A DNA stretch of 64,000 nt from NCBI GenBank assembly GCA_963662175.1, contig OY759215.1:21875079-21939078 (forward strand), given 5' to 3'. This DNA is from Aradus depressus. Taxonomy: Eukaryota > Arthropoda > Insecta > Hemiptera > Aradidae. The notes beneath the pieces are model-generated. The model had not been told where the DNA came from and did not search any database. It saw only the letters and a list, made by a program, of their open reading frames with translations. Both the position numbers and the translations under genes were made by a program. Positions 1 through 10,989 of this stretch are shown piece after piece (the stretch's first letter is position 1; each line of letters opens with the position of its first letter).

Positions 1-678
1 TTTTAAAACAGGGTATGTCGGGGTCAGTTCGTCTGTTATTTCTGTGTCGGTCAGTGAGTAAGGAACTCCCCGTATAATTACGGAGAGTTTCCTGTCTTCG
101 GGATTGACAAAGGTGTAGTATTTCACCTTATTGTCGTCATAAAATTTCGTCACTTTGCGATAGTCATCAGTCGTTGTGAGGCTGATCTTTATTTTTTTGT
201 TGCACTGTTTTGTTTCAAACGGCGAACAAATTAAACTTTTTAACTCGGTAATGACCAGCTGATAATTATCAGCCTCACAAAGAAAGATTGGAGGGATCTT
301 GGTCTGTCTGTTAGGGGTAGGCTGTCCGTCTGGCTTTGTCGGTTGGGTTGTCTCCTGACCGTCCTGGAGAGTGAGAAGTGGCTCGTATCTGTTCTGTGTT
401 GGTGTTGGTGTGGGTGTGATTTGTAAAGTATATCGGTTCCTCTTCAGCTGAGGCTCCTGGGAGATGGCTCTGTTATCAGGGACTACTTGGCCGCCGTCTA
501 CTGCCATTGATATCCCAGAGTCCTCACAGCTTGAAGTGAGCTGCCTCTTAGCAGGTAAAAAAGTAGATATCATCTCACCTGTTCCGGCTACATTGTTTAT
601 TTGCTTGATATCGGCAAGGTTAGAATTTTGAATATTAAAATTATTAGACTGTTCTCGTTTCGAAACGCCGGGTTTCAT
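1..678 (-). CDS. LINE ORF1 (gag-like), Jockey superfamily, 5' part; runs off the left edge
   Basis: The minus strand is open without a stop for 226 codons, from an ATG at 678-676 to window base 1. The product would be the nucleic-acid-binding gag-like protein of a non-LTR retrotransposon. The first ~80 residues are polar. Residues ~85-130 are rich in Pro, Thr and Gln (TPTPTPTQNRY). The last 40 residues contain YYTFVNPEDRKLSVIIRGVP followed by TDTEITDEL. This matches the PRE_C2HC region (HTY...K...VVIRGLP...EI..EL) that precedes the CCHC knuckles in Jockey-type ORF1 proteins. The knuckles and ORF2 would lie beyond the window. The ATG is the first in frame after a short leader, and the likely element start is near 725 (CAGTGACAAAGACACTC on the minus strand). 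The absence of stops suggests a young copy. The family call rests on the motif, not on a search. Confidence 0.8.
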   Translation of the reverse strand, partial: MKPGVSKREQSNNFNIQNSNLADIKQINNVAGTGEMISTFLPAKRQLTSSCEDSGISMAVDGGQVVPDNRAISQEPQLKRNRYTLQITPTPTPTQNRYEPLLTLQDGQETTQPTKPDGQPTPNRQTKIPPIFLCEADNYQLVITELKSLICSPFETKQCNKKIKISLTTTDDYRKVTKFYDDNKVKYYTFVNPEDRKLSVIIRGVPYSLTDTEITDELTPTYPVLK

Positions 679-916
679 TCTCACCCAAACAGAGGGAGAA
701 CTTCTGAGTGTCTTTGTCACTGTTTAGTAATATAAAAACTTATAACACCGTCACAATATTAATAATAAATGTTAACAAACTTTAATGCGTGTTAAGCACT
801 TTATAGCCAAAACAGCTGTTCTATACAAAACATAAAGTACTGGTAAATTATTATATAAAACAAAGTACTCCCTTATGTGCTTCTGAATCCACGCTAAATA
901 TTTCATGAAGAAATGT

Positions 917-1174
917 TCATTCCATCGAGTTATTGTTTTCAACAATTGAATGGATTTTTTGGGTATTTGATAGAAAAAATGATAGACCTTTCGACAGGTC
1001 TTGAATGTTCATATAACTAATATATTGAACCATCTTTTGTACAAATAATCCAAACCGCAACAAGCTGGACCAAGAATTCTGCTGCATCAGCAAGACATGC
1101 ATATTAAACATCTGAAGGAGGACAGCGCATGAAGAGAACCACGCTCCACTCTTAGGTATATACTGTGTTTTGAT
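917..1174 (-). CDS. Possible terminal coding exon (unrecognised), low confidence
   Basis: The minus-strand frame is open from 1174 to a TGA at 919-917 (85 codons plus stop). The reading is protein-like: it includes SGAWFSSCAVLLQMFNMHV, then a hydrophobic/aromatic stretch, then a polar C-terminus ending IVENNNSME. It lies downstream, on the same strand, of the spliced-looking exon at 1502-1675. An acceptor at ...CTAAGAG|TGG would join that exon in the phase needed to keep this frame. An acceptor at CACAG|TATA would instead give a 25-codon tail ending in a different stop. The pyrimidine tract is weak and I see no clean AATAAA after the stop. I do not recognise the protein. It may be a last exon, a degraded pseudogene or chance. 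Confidence 0.25.
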   Translation of the reverse strand: MKTQYIPKSGAWFSSCAVLLQMFNMHVLLMQQNSWSSLLRFGLFVQKMVQYISYMNIQDLSKGLSFFLSNTQKIHSIVENNNSME

Positions 1175-1501
1175 TTAGGGAAGTGCGGATTCTGACAATG
1201 TTCTCCATTGCTTGTTGACTTCCATGACGGCAAACAGTAGTAAACAATACATGATGACGCATCATTTGATCGCCAGGTAGCTTGTATAATGAAAAACGCG
1301 TATCTTCTAATGTAAAAACCGCGTTACCCCAATTTTGATTTTTAAAAAAGTAACGGTTATTGTGTTCCTAGTTGAGACATAGAAGCTTATTTAAGTGAAC
1401 TGCACTGCTGTTCTCCATAAAATATATTGGAATGAGATTTCAGTTTTCATTTTTGAATTATTTCTGTGTAGTCATACTAATATTTAGTTTTTGCATTTTA
1501 C

Positions 1502-1675
1502 CTTGACTTGGAGTGTTTCTTGTGAGAGTTGAGGGGGGCCTGTCCGTCGGATGGGTATGACGTGAGCTCAGGGGTGGTTGGAGGATGGTACCGGGGCGAG
1601 GGACTCTCGAAGGACCACGAGCCAGAACGGCTGCTCCCGTGGTGCAGACTGCTGCTGCTGCTTCGGCTCACGACG
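1502..1675 (-). CDS. Internal coding exon, Ser/Pro-rich (gene unrecognised)
   Basis: A GC-rich 174-bp block on the minus strand is bounded by an acceptor (TTGTTGATGTTTGCAG|CGTC) and a donor (CTCCAAGTCAAG|GTAAAA). It reads openly in the frame VVSRSSSSSLHHGSSRSG, then SWSFESPSPRYHPPTTPEL, then TSYPSDGQAPLNSHKKHSKS. The first base completes a split codon and the last two bases start one, so it is phase 2 at both ends. This is the same phase as the exons at 22994-23185 and 32012-32113. The composition (Ser, Pro, His, Arg) suggests a disordered cytoplasmic or scaffold segment. A plus-strand ORF over the same bases lacks splice sites and is likely a shadow. I cannot name the gene. Confidence 0.55.
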
Positions 1676-1838
1676 CTGCAAACATCAACAAATACATTAG
1701 TATATCATACTCATACTCAGCACAGTAACAGTATCAGGTATATTATAACTCTTTTTGGTAATGCATACTTATAGGTTACTACAAGTGATAAAAGCGCGAA
1801 TTATAAAAGTGATAATGTTAGTCAAGAAAGGTGTCAAC

Positions 1839-2230
1839 CTAAACACGAACGAACCTGAACCTGTTCTACCTCCACTCGTACAGCATATGCACAAGAGATC
1901 AATGGATGAACAGAATAGACTGTAGAGAGGCTAGGGAGGCTATCGGCAGTAAGGACAATAAGCTGCGAGGTGCTCAGGAGGAGCTTCAGCAGATAGAAGA
2001 TTCACTTCCTTGTCCGAATACTTACGAGCAAAGCAAATGTAGCGAAGTTTGGACTAGACACACTTGACACTGAGGAGCACTAGATGCGAAGAGATCATTT
2101 GCTACACCATCACAAAACCCTCTCCGATGCCTCAAGACTTTCTAAACGACCCTTCACCTTTGTACTCTTGTGCGATTCACCGAGGGGTGACCGACCCTTC
2201 TCATGCCTCCAGAGGACACTGATCTGCGTC
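1839..2230 (+). other. Protein-like plus-strand stretch, split by one frame change
   Basis: The plus strand is open from 1839 to a TGA ending at about 2068, including DQWMNRIDCREAREAIGSKD and LRGAQEELQQIEDSLPCPNT. A second frame is then open to about 2230, including ITKPSPMPQDFLNDPSPLY. A good acceptor (CTACCTCCACTCGTACAG|CATATG) lies at about 1889. The reverse strand of 2070-2225 is also open for about 40 codons, so strand is not settled. The block is not obviously repeated in this window. It may be an exon pair, a pseudogene with a frameshift, or coincidence; I do not recognise it. Confidence 0.2.
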
Positions 2231-2877
2231 ATACCTGTAGTATATTACATGCCAAGCATGTAAAGGCAGCGTAATTGAATGATAAAAAGAAAACAAATTA
2301 CAGCAAATCCCCTGCAATTAAAGCTGGATGCAATTCTGTATTCTGACAGTACTGAACACACTTCACTTACAGAAGCTCCATAGCATATCTTTTTTTCTCA
2401 CTATTCATTTTTGCTATTTTTATACTCCATGAAATTCTGATAATGGGCCATTTAAGACTTACACAAAAATCATTCTGATTAAAGATATTTGAAATTATGA
2501 ATAATTATATTTTTGAATGCGTCAAAACTTCCAACTTCCAAGTTCTCTCACTTTACCGACACCTACAGGCATACGTTATTAAAAAAGCAAGTTAAATATA
2601 ATACAGTGAAGAAAAAGTTAAAAATGATTGCTTATCAATTGGAAAGTTATCACAAAATGCTCTCTTATCAATTGATGTGTTCAAATCGTAGTAGAAAATT
2701 TCAGTAAGAAGTTTATCAGAAAACTTTCTATTTTAAACGTGACAACGCCCGATAAAAATGAACATAACAATCATTGCTTCGTCTTTTCTCCGCAGAAAAA
2801 CAATTATTACATTACTTTTTATGAAGCTACAGATCTTTCTTGAACAATTAATCAAATAATAAAATCTCGATATAAGG

Positions 2878-3274
2878 AAAAGCGTTACCGCAATATGAAA
2901 CAACATATGTTTAATAACACCTTTTAATATATAAAGCGTTACCGCAATATGACACAACATATATTTAATAACACCTTTTAATATATAAAGCGTTACCGCA
3001 ATATGACACAACATATATTTAATAACACCTTTTAATATATAAAGCGTTACCGAAATATGACACAACATATATTTAATAACACCTTTTAATATATAAAGCG
3101 TTACCGCAATATGACACAACATATATTTAATAACACCTTTTAATATATAAAGCGTTACCGCAATATGACACAACATATATTTAATAACACCTTTTAATAT
3201 ATAAAGCGTTACCGCAATATGACACAACATATATTTAATAACACCTTTTAATATATAAAGCGTTACCGCAATAT
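2878..3274. repeat. 54-bp tandem repeat, about 7.3 units
   Basis: The unit begins AAAGCGTTACCGCAATATGA and ends CACCTTTTAATATAT. Copies are nearly identical except the first, which has a few substitutions, and one with CGAAATAT. Because 54 is divisible by three and has no stop in one frame, the array makes an artefactual minus-strand ORF of 18-residue repeats. The array stops at 3274 where a foldback element begins, and one further unit (3998-4047) resumes on its other side, so the element landed inside the array. Confidence 0.9.
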
Positions 3275-3997
3275 AACTTCTAAGTTGAGAAACGCGGACA
3301 TATTGTGGAAACTTGTAATAAATAAATAAAACAAACTTATTTTTGAAATATTGTCTATTCCACTAAAGATATATACATATATAACTACCGGTTTCGGCTT
3401 TATACCATCGTCAGGTCTAGTTATGAACTAAGTCAGTTTGCAGAGAGCGACCCTTCAAATACATCTCAGGTCAAAGGGTGCTATTAAAACTTGGGAGTCC
3501 CCCGGCTGTACCGTTAGCTAACTCATGAAATATTTCTTAACAAAACCTAGTTCTAAATTTACATAAAACAATGTCACTAGACTAATACGTGGAAAAATAA
3601 CAAATAAATAAGTACAAATACAAGTAAATAATAAAAAATAGAAATAAAGTAAATAACATTATTATTAATTTTATTTCTATTTTTTATTATTTACTTGTAT
3701 TTGTACTTATTTATTTGTTATTTTTCCACCTATTAGTCTAGTGACATTGTTTTATGTAAATTTAGAACTAGGTTTTGTTAAGAAATATTTCATGAGTTAG
3801 CTAACGGTACAGCCGGGGGACTCCCAAGTTTTAATAGCACCCTTTGACCTGAGATGTATTTGAAGGGTCGCTCTCTGCAAACTGACTTAGTTCATAACTA
3901 GACCTGACGATGGTATAAAGCCGAAACCGGTAGTTATATATGTATATATCTTTAGTGGAATAGACAATATTTCAAAAATAAGTTTGTTTTATTTATT
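3275..3997. mobile_element. Penelope-like foldback insertion with two hammerhead-like motifs
   Basis: Two ~330-bp arms (about 3317-3650 and 3668-3997) are near-perfect reverse complements around a short AT-rich loop. The left side has an extra ~40-bp tail (3275-3316) missing on the right. TACCGCAATAT occurs at both borders (3264-3274 and 3998-4008), which fits an 11-bp target-site duplication, although the tandem array makes this less certain. Each arm carries CTGACGA-T-GG..CC-GAA-ACCGGT-A (3901-3935 on plus; 3383-3418 on minus). This fits a minimal hammerhead ribozyme core with a palindromic stem III, as known from Penelope-like element termini. No ORF is present. Confidence 0.65.
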
Positions 3998-4379
3998 TAC
4001 CGCAATATGACACAACATATATTTAATAACACCTTTTAATATATAAATTCAAATATTTCGGCAGCGAAATGTATAATTAAGATTTAACTAACAAAATCTA
4101 AATATTTTAGAGGATTCAGGAGAGGGGGGGGGAGTTAGTCAAACTGAATTTGATATTGATTGCATAGTGCGGACACTCTTTCACCTAAATTAACGAAATT
4201 TGGAGGCTGCATTTCTACACAGTAAAATATCGGCTACTGGCTGCAGTACCCGATGTTGCCCGGGATTCACTACTGCGACAAGAATCACAACATTGTAATA
4301 ATCCTGACGGGAGAGGAGGTGGAGGGGCTTGTTTGAGTGGTTAGAGTTGCTATCCTGAAATGGCGTCACAAAGCGCGGG

Positions 4380-4780
4380 GCGGAATTTTTATAGGAATTT
4401 CAAGTTTCCCCACTGTATCCAATAACGAAAAAAAAAAAAAAAATGTCATGTCTAAGTACACAATAACTCCCGATATAGTGAATATAATGACATGAAATGT
4501 CATTTGTTTACCCAGAACCTCATAAGGACCTGTTGATTTTCAGTCAAATTGTCGAAAAGGGACGGGGGGTTTAGCTAAAAAAACGAATAACTGCCAATGT
4601 ATCGACGTGAAATTTTATATGTTGATACAAATCCATATAAGGACATCGTCTACTCATTTTCAGGAGCTAATCGGCCCATGAGAAGAAGGGCATCAGAGGA
4701 TGGGATGGGGGAAGGTTTCAATTGAAAAACTGAAATAACTGCCGATATAATGAATGAGTCGACACACAATTTTTCATTTG
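4380..4780 (-). repeat. Family B dispersed repeat, partial
   Basis: This is a divergent copy of the dominant family. Diagnostic phrases are ATAACTCCCGATA, CATAAGGACCTGTTGATTTTC, AATAACTGCCAATG and ATAACTGCCGATATAATGAA. Two of the internal ~130-bp modules can be seen. A degenerate, reversed Helitron-type end (GTTGCCCGGGATTCAC) lies just upstream at about 4256. Confidence 0.6.
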
Positions 4781-5319
4781 AAATAAGAAGTAAAAAAAAA
4801 ACAGGAGCCATTATTTAAAATGTAAGCTGTAATCAACTAATTATATTTTCCGATAAGGATCGCCAGATAAGTACCTACCTCTTCTAAAACTATAAATATA
4901 TATATTTTTTTTATAGTCTATAACTCAGAGTAGACAACAATTATCATATAAAGAAACCAGTTGAAGTTCTTGTGTTGAATGATAACAATCTACATACTTC
5001 GTCTATTGTTATTGTCAAGGGCACTATCACATAACGAGGGATGACAATGGCAAACATTGTGACATTTGAACACCAACACATTCACACTCAGGTCACTAAC
5101 GGACCTATTAAGGACCTGCAACATAATGCAGTAAATTATATTACTGTCGAAAAATCAAAATTATCATTAATTCTGGTAATATAATTCAAAATAAGGAGTA
5201 ATTTCTGAGTATATGTTTCCATCCATGACATTTTGTAAGTTAATTGTTGAGTAGTTTTTAGATTTGTTATTTACTGGACTTTTATTTTATTAATTCATTT
5301 ACTTTTTAAATTATTCCAC

Positions 5320-5640
5320 ATGGTCATACATGCAGTTTTGGTTCAGCGATACCCGGCCTTAGCGAACTGCAAGCGAGTACTCTTCCAACAGGACAGTGCG
5401 CGACCCCATATTTCGAATTTGACCCAGCAAAAAAGTCACAAACTTAATGGGGATTGAGTTATTTATTTACCCCATCCTGCGCCCTAGGATTATCGTCTGT
5501 TCCGATCAATGGCTCACTTTCTTCGGAATCGACTCTTCGACAATTTAGAGGAAGTCAGGGCTGGTGTATTCTTCTCTTTTAAACCCAAGGAAGGATATCG
5601 CCATGGGATCCTACAGACACCATGACCTATATTTTAATAT
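5320..5640 (+). pseudogene. mariner-type transposase, C-terminal remnant
   Basis: Frame-shifted plus-strand readings give YPALANCKRVLFQQDSARPH, then LFRSMAHFLRNRLFDNLEEV and FKPKEGYRHGI. These match the C-terminal half of mariner transposases: the QQDNARPH block, then the SDYHLFRSMAHFL block just after the third catalytic Asp, then the KPKEWY.HGI end. Frameshifts and an in-frame stop separate the pieces, so it is dead. The N-terminal half and both inverted ends are not visible. The strand follows from the matched motifs. Confidence 0.8.
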
Positions 5641-7191
5641 TAATTAGACTTTTTAATACAACACTAAACTATAAATGGAAATAGGTATATATTTGCTTAC
5701 TCACCCCATTACTTTAAAAGTGACTAACCAACAGAAAATATTGTAAAACATAGAATGTAACAGCTTTCTAAACTGAAATTGAAAGCAATTGTTCTTAGTG
5801 AAAGTTAACATATATTTACTTTTTTAATTAACTAGTTAAATGTAATTAGTTATTTGGAAAAGTAATAATTTCCAAGTGCAAATAAGAATAAATAGGTTTT
5901 AGAAGAGACATGGGAGAGAGACAGTTAACTGGTCCATAAAGCGAGTGAGTGGCACTATAAGTCTGTTTATGTGTCTGCAATATCACTCTTGATAGGAGTC
6001 CCCCGGCTCACATTCAGACAGATTGAATCGGACATGACTCTCCCAGTCGTATAATCACTCTGGTTAAGTCACTTGTCTCCCTGCCCGACTAATTGATTTA
6101 CATAGGTCACTCGATAGACAGAGTGCACTCCTTGAGAGCTTCCCTTTCCAATATTTTAATCTTTATTACAGTTTCTTTATCATTTGTATTATTCATTTAC
6201 TATTTATTTTATTATTATTTGTCAATTTATTTATATATTTGTATATAAAATACACTAAAATAAGATAATTACTAGTTTATCTTATTTTTTTGATCAATTT
6301 ACAGAGGTATACTCAGTTAAGTCGAATCTCAATCCACGTTTATGGATTAGTGTTTGCATTGTACGATTTAATATCGGTTGATGTACTCGTATATAATTTT
6401 TAAGTTATTTTGATGTATAAAATTGTATTACGTATCCAATTGCCATTTTATGGTTTAACAAAAATTAATATTATTATTATTAAAAAACTACTCATTTGAC
6501 ATTGGTCAAGAAGATCCTCCCAACTGTTCTCAAGTGGCCTGATGGGAAAATGGAGGAACTATTAATTCCCTTTAACAATATTTTTAAAGCGGCCTGACCA
6601 AATTAAACTAGTTTTTTAATTTTTTTTCCGGACAGTTCTCCCAGAGGTGTCATCTTCTTGATGATATTTCGGGACGATGACACGTCCCTTTCCCAGGTCA
6701 CGACCGCCCATGAAAGAAGACACTTCTAGAAGAATTTCCGGAAAAAAGATCAATCAACAATCATCTCATACATCTACACTAAGAAACACATACATCAATT
6801 AGTTATAAAGGTATTTGTGAGTGGCTTCTTAAGTTGTCTTTACCTGCCCTGCCTTTACCATATTTTAAGCGTTTTAAGATTGATTTTTTTTCCCCAAAAA
6901 AAGAGAATTGCTAATAACAAAACATTGCTTCTCTCTTTTTGAAAAAAGTATAATTCATAAAGAAATTAATTTTTTTAATGTCCTTCCCCACTTCTTTAAA
7001 GCAATAGATACAATAAAATTGTATATTGGATGAACCCTCCCTCAGGAAACTGTATTTTTTCCTTCATGGTTCAAAATTGAAGCTACTTTTCATTTTTACT
7101 TTCTTGGCAGAGTTCCTCCACAGATATCTTCCTATAAGACTTATAGAAATTACTTTTTGTTTATAATATTTTCGTTATAGTTATATATTAA
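5641..7191. other. Unassigned AT-rich stretch
   Basis: No coding signal or clear family match is seen. A GC-richer patch at 6500-6740 contains related phrases such as CAAGAAGATCC and TCATCTTCTTGATGAT in opposite senses, which hints at an old foldback. Confidence 0.4.
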
Positions 7192-7586
7192 CTAGCAGTA
7201 ATACCCAGCGTTGCCCGGGGAACTTTGACTTTTCTCCCAATATCTCCTATAAGGCTATTCAGTTCCTCGACAGTACATTCATGATGTTATAATTTTCAAT
7301 TATTCATACGGAATAAGGCTTATAGTCCTTCAACTGTAGTAACGCTAGCTTTGGAGCTAAAACTAATTTATTCAAAAAGATTTCTCATTAATCGTTGCAA
7401 TGGTTTTCGAGTTACAAAGATTGCGTGGGTGGATGCTGGGATGGACCAGATATTGAGGTACTAATACGCCTATAACCTTCCACAGACGATGACGAACAAA
7501 TTAAAAAAAAAATTAATCAAATCCATGAAGCCGTTCGTGAGTTATAGCGGTACAACGCACAGACATTTTCAGCTTTATATATATGA
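7192..7586 (-). mobile_element. Non-autonomous Helitron, 395 bp
   Basis: Read on the minus strand it starts TCATATATATAAAGC after an A and ends GGGTATTACTGCTAG before a T. These are the 5'-TC and CTRR-3' ends with A/T flanks expected of Helitrons. The 3' end carries the GC hairpin CCCCGGGCAACGCTGGG. The interior (ATCTGGTCCATCCCAGCATC, complement strand) is shared with the copy at 29376. No Rep/helicase ORF is present. Confidence 0.75.
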
Positions 7587-8898
7587 TGATTAGTTATTTA
7601 CGGATATATATTATTCCTATTCATTTATTTATTTTCTATACTTCACACATTGTAACCTGAGGAAGTGCTGAAAGAAGAGTTTATAAACTTTGAAAGAATT
7701 ATAAAAAAATATTTGTATATATGCGCTGTCCAGGAAAATCTTTATATTTCATCCCATTGTTAGCTCTTCATTGTAAATACAGTGATGAGAATTTCGTTAC
7801 ACATATCGGGAGAAAATACAAAGAAGATATTCGATTTAATACAAAAACACATTTTTAGGCTTTTGAGAACGAAAAAAAAAAAGAACAACATATTTTCAAA
7901 AAAAATTTTAATCCTCCATTGCATCTAGTACATTTTTTTTTCTAGTGATACAATTACCATGAAACGCAATTAAAAACGTCCTCAGATTATTTTTAATAAA
8001 TCTGGTCGCCCTAGATCCGACGTGTTTCTGTTTGCAAATCCCAGTCTATTGAGGAAAGAAGACTAGTGTAATTGCCATCAAAAAATAAGATGTTTGCAAG
8101 AGAAGTAGATGAAAATTGTCTATTTTCAAATGAGCTAAATTTTAAGATAATATTTATGATTGTTTTTTAGGATATTAGTATATATACCATCCCAATTGTT
8201 AGTTATTGCAGTTTACTTCTGTAATGTCAGGATACATTTTCTGAGTTATGACATTATATCTGGATCATTGGAATAAATCATTTTCCCAGTTCCCACAACT
8301 TACAGATAATTCATGGTCATATATTGTCACAATAAAGGTAATTAGGTGAATAATAAAGTAACACAGTATTAATTTATAGGTATTGTTATGATGAGAATAT
8401 TATTCTTTCTAATAGTAAGAAAAACATTGATTCATAAATGGTCTTAAAAAATCTCGGAATAAAGTATCCAACAAAAATACGACAAAGTTTCGTACTGTCG
8501 ACAGTTTTCTTAGTGAAGTGCGATATGTATCCTTGAGTTGTTCGATAGTTTAAGATATAAAATTAAACTTTAATGATAATACTTATTGGTATGTTATGTA
8601 TGATCATTTCAATACTTCCGAAATAAGCTGTAAAATATATATTTCTGGTTACATGCCCCCACAGCACAAAACGCCAGTTCCTATAAAATATTTTTTGGCT
8701 TTTGACCTGTTTTCTCCTTGGTTGTATGAAGAAATAAAACCCGAGGTAGTGAGTGGTAGGGCATTAAAGCTCTGAGTTGGGTTTTCCTCCAATTTCATAT
8801 TTTGTAGAAATGTTGGAGGGAAGAGAAAAGTTGTGAGAATGGGTGAGCCCCCCCTCCCGGTCTGTGTTTGATTGTGCTAAAAAGGAGGCCATTGAGAG

Positions 8899-8923
8899 CC
8901 CCCCCCCCCCCCCCCCCCCCCCC
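8899..8923. repeat. Homopolymer C run (25 nt)
   Basis: An uninterrupted C tract lies in a GC-rich, low-complexity patch (about 8840-9030) that otherwise has no clear feature. The short ORFs over it are low-complexity artefacts. Confidence 0.9.
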
Positions 8924-9304
8924 AGGACGAGTTGTGAAAATAGCGGCCATGGGGGGGAGACAGCCCACCCCCCTCGGGAAATCAATAGTCAGGCCTTCCA
9001 GGGTTGCCGCCTCTACCCCCTGTCCTGTCTGTCATTTCATACATGACACAACCAGTCCCCCAACTTACAGCCACAGGGTGGGCCTTCGCTTATACGATCC
9101 CATAATCAAATTAATTATATCTTTCGAAAAAAACTGAAGATGAACACCGGATTCCGTCATAGCTTTGTACACGAACAACGTCTCGAATCATAGAAATAAA
9201 ATACGTTGTCCTCCCCCAGATAAACACTTTTATTTCTATGAGAAATCTCGTCCCACAACTTACTATCACATATAAACGTCTCGAATATTTTATTAACATT
9301 TTTT

Positions 9305-9357
9305 TTTTGTAACTCATGCCTGGACTTTAACTACAAGGTCATATCGCCTATTAACAG
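9305..9357 (-). mobile_element. tRNA-derived SINE, 3' fragment
   Basis: The reverse complement of the SINE 3' body is present (AACTCATGCCTGGACTTTAA, then GGTCATATCGCCTA). The tRNA head is missing. Confidence 0.6.
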
Positions 9358-9429
9358 AGTCAGATTATATGTATTATGATCACAATTATGGATATTTAAA
9401 AAAATACTACCGCGTATCACTACTTTCTA

Positions 9430-9775
9430 AGAATCAATAGTGAATCGGCAGTTATTAGGGTTTTTGAGTCGAGCCTCCCTCCTCAAATTCCCTCCGGTCG
9501 AAGTCGTAGAAAATTAATGGTGCCGCCCTTTAAATTTAAATCCCCCCCCCTCCATTCCTTATATTTCTGGATACACAAATGCACATAAAATTTATGTCGA
9601 TTCATTCATTCAATCGGGAGTTACGGGTTCACAGACGCACATAGACAAATAGATATATTTTTTTATTTTGAAATCAGGGGGTCGAGAAAACATGTAATTC
9701 CGGTGAAAATTCAACGTCGAATTTTTGATCGAATACATAACGTCCCCTATACATCGCATAGCTCTGGGGAAGCAA
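9430..9775 (+). repeat. Family B repeat, 3' half
   Basis: It contains AATCGGCAGTTATTAGGG, CAATCGGGAGTTACGGGTTC, GAAATTCAACGTCG-like text and the terminal hairpin CCCCTATACATCGCATAG...GGGGAAG. The short ORF at 9703-9942 mostly reads this repeat. Confidence 0.75.
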
Positions 9776-10742
9776 TATATCCTTTTTACATAAGGGAAGG
9801 AAATTTCTCAATTATCCGAACTAGAAATTTTTGTACACCTATTTTAGAAAAAGGATCTTGGAAACTTGAGGGCACCAGACCCTTTCTCCCCCTTGCACTT
9901 GTCAGTGTACGACCATCCTGTACTGGTACTCTTAGGTACTGATAGGAAACCAGTCACATAACATCTTGTGAACCCGTTATAGCCAGGTTGGGTTGCACCG
10001 GAGAGCGACTGGTGCATCCAAATGGGAAGTTATACAGATGCAGTTAGAGGCAAGATTACTAATGAAACTAATTTGGTACAAACACAAACAAATAATTCAA
10101 TCAATCAACATACATTTTTGAACCAAAAACCTCGATTAAGAAAAAAAAAAAGGTATTTTTACAATGATTTCTGATGTTTTTCAATATATAAGTAATATTA
10201 ATATAAGTAATATTAAACATATAAAGTGAAAAATACTTTTTTACAGAAGCATAATTAAGAAGTTGGAAATATATATTAGATTTTGACACGCTATGTTATA
10301 AAAAAAAAAAGGTTTCATAGCATAACAAGAAATGAAGATTGTTATAATGTAAGTAAGAGAAACAAGATTTAGATTTTGATATTAAACTAACATTGTTAAT
10401 TTTAGACGTTCATATCTATGTAATATTTTTCAGTTTGTACTTGAAAATGTCCTGATGGATGAAATATTGTATGTACTTCTAAATGATGAGAAAATAAAAT
10501 AAATAGGACGAGACCAAAATGGGCCAAAACTTGGAATTATTAAAATACCTACATTAAATTAAAGAATTCAATTTATTTGGATTGCATGTCGGTAATCGTT
10601 TACGGAACCCTATTAACGAGTGTTACATGCTATTGAAACTGTATACATAATTGAAACTTGGCACAAAGTCAATTCTGAGCGTGAGGAGGGGGAGTCATCC
10701 GTACAAAGGTGGTTGGTATAAGGAAATCTTGTTACGACCCTC

Positions 10743-10784
<42 letters not shown>

Positions 10785-10989
10785 GAGCAACTCATGTACT
10801 AAGTGGGATATTATAATCAAATTGTTCACATTACTTTAAGTGCATCCATCCACTAGTGGAGCTAACAAATGGGGCCAGGGACGTTAGAGGGGATGCAATT
10901 CACACTGCAATTGGGATCTACAATGACCACCCAGCCAACCAGGACACTCACTGTGTCACCTATTCACTCTATTTTCAAGGTTTTACTTC
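9776..10989. other. Unassigned AT-rich stretch with a TA microsatellite
   Basis: A (TA)n run occupies 10745-10780. The flanking moderately GC-rich blocks (9880-10030 and 10860-10980) show only short open frames without good splice pairs. I do not assign them. Confidence 0.4.

Noticed and set aside
2733..3230. 165-residue minus ORF with 18-residue repeats
   Set aside because: It is the 54-bp tandem array read in a stop-free frame. There are no splice or start signals, and the repeat is AT-rich and non-coding in style.
2878..3274. CRISPR-like array
   Set aside because: Direct 54-bp tandem repeats without unique spacers, in eukaryotic DNA.
7670..7740. Further hammerhead-like motif (CTGAGGAAGTGCTGAAAG)
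   Set aside because: No stem II or stem III complementarity could be matched.
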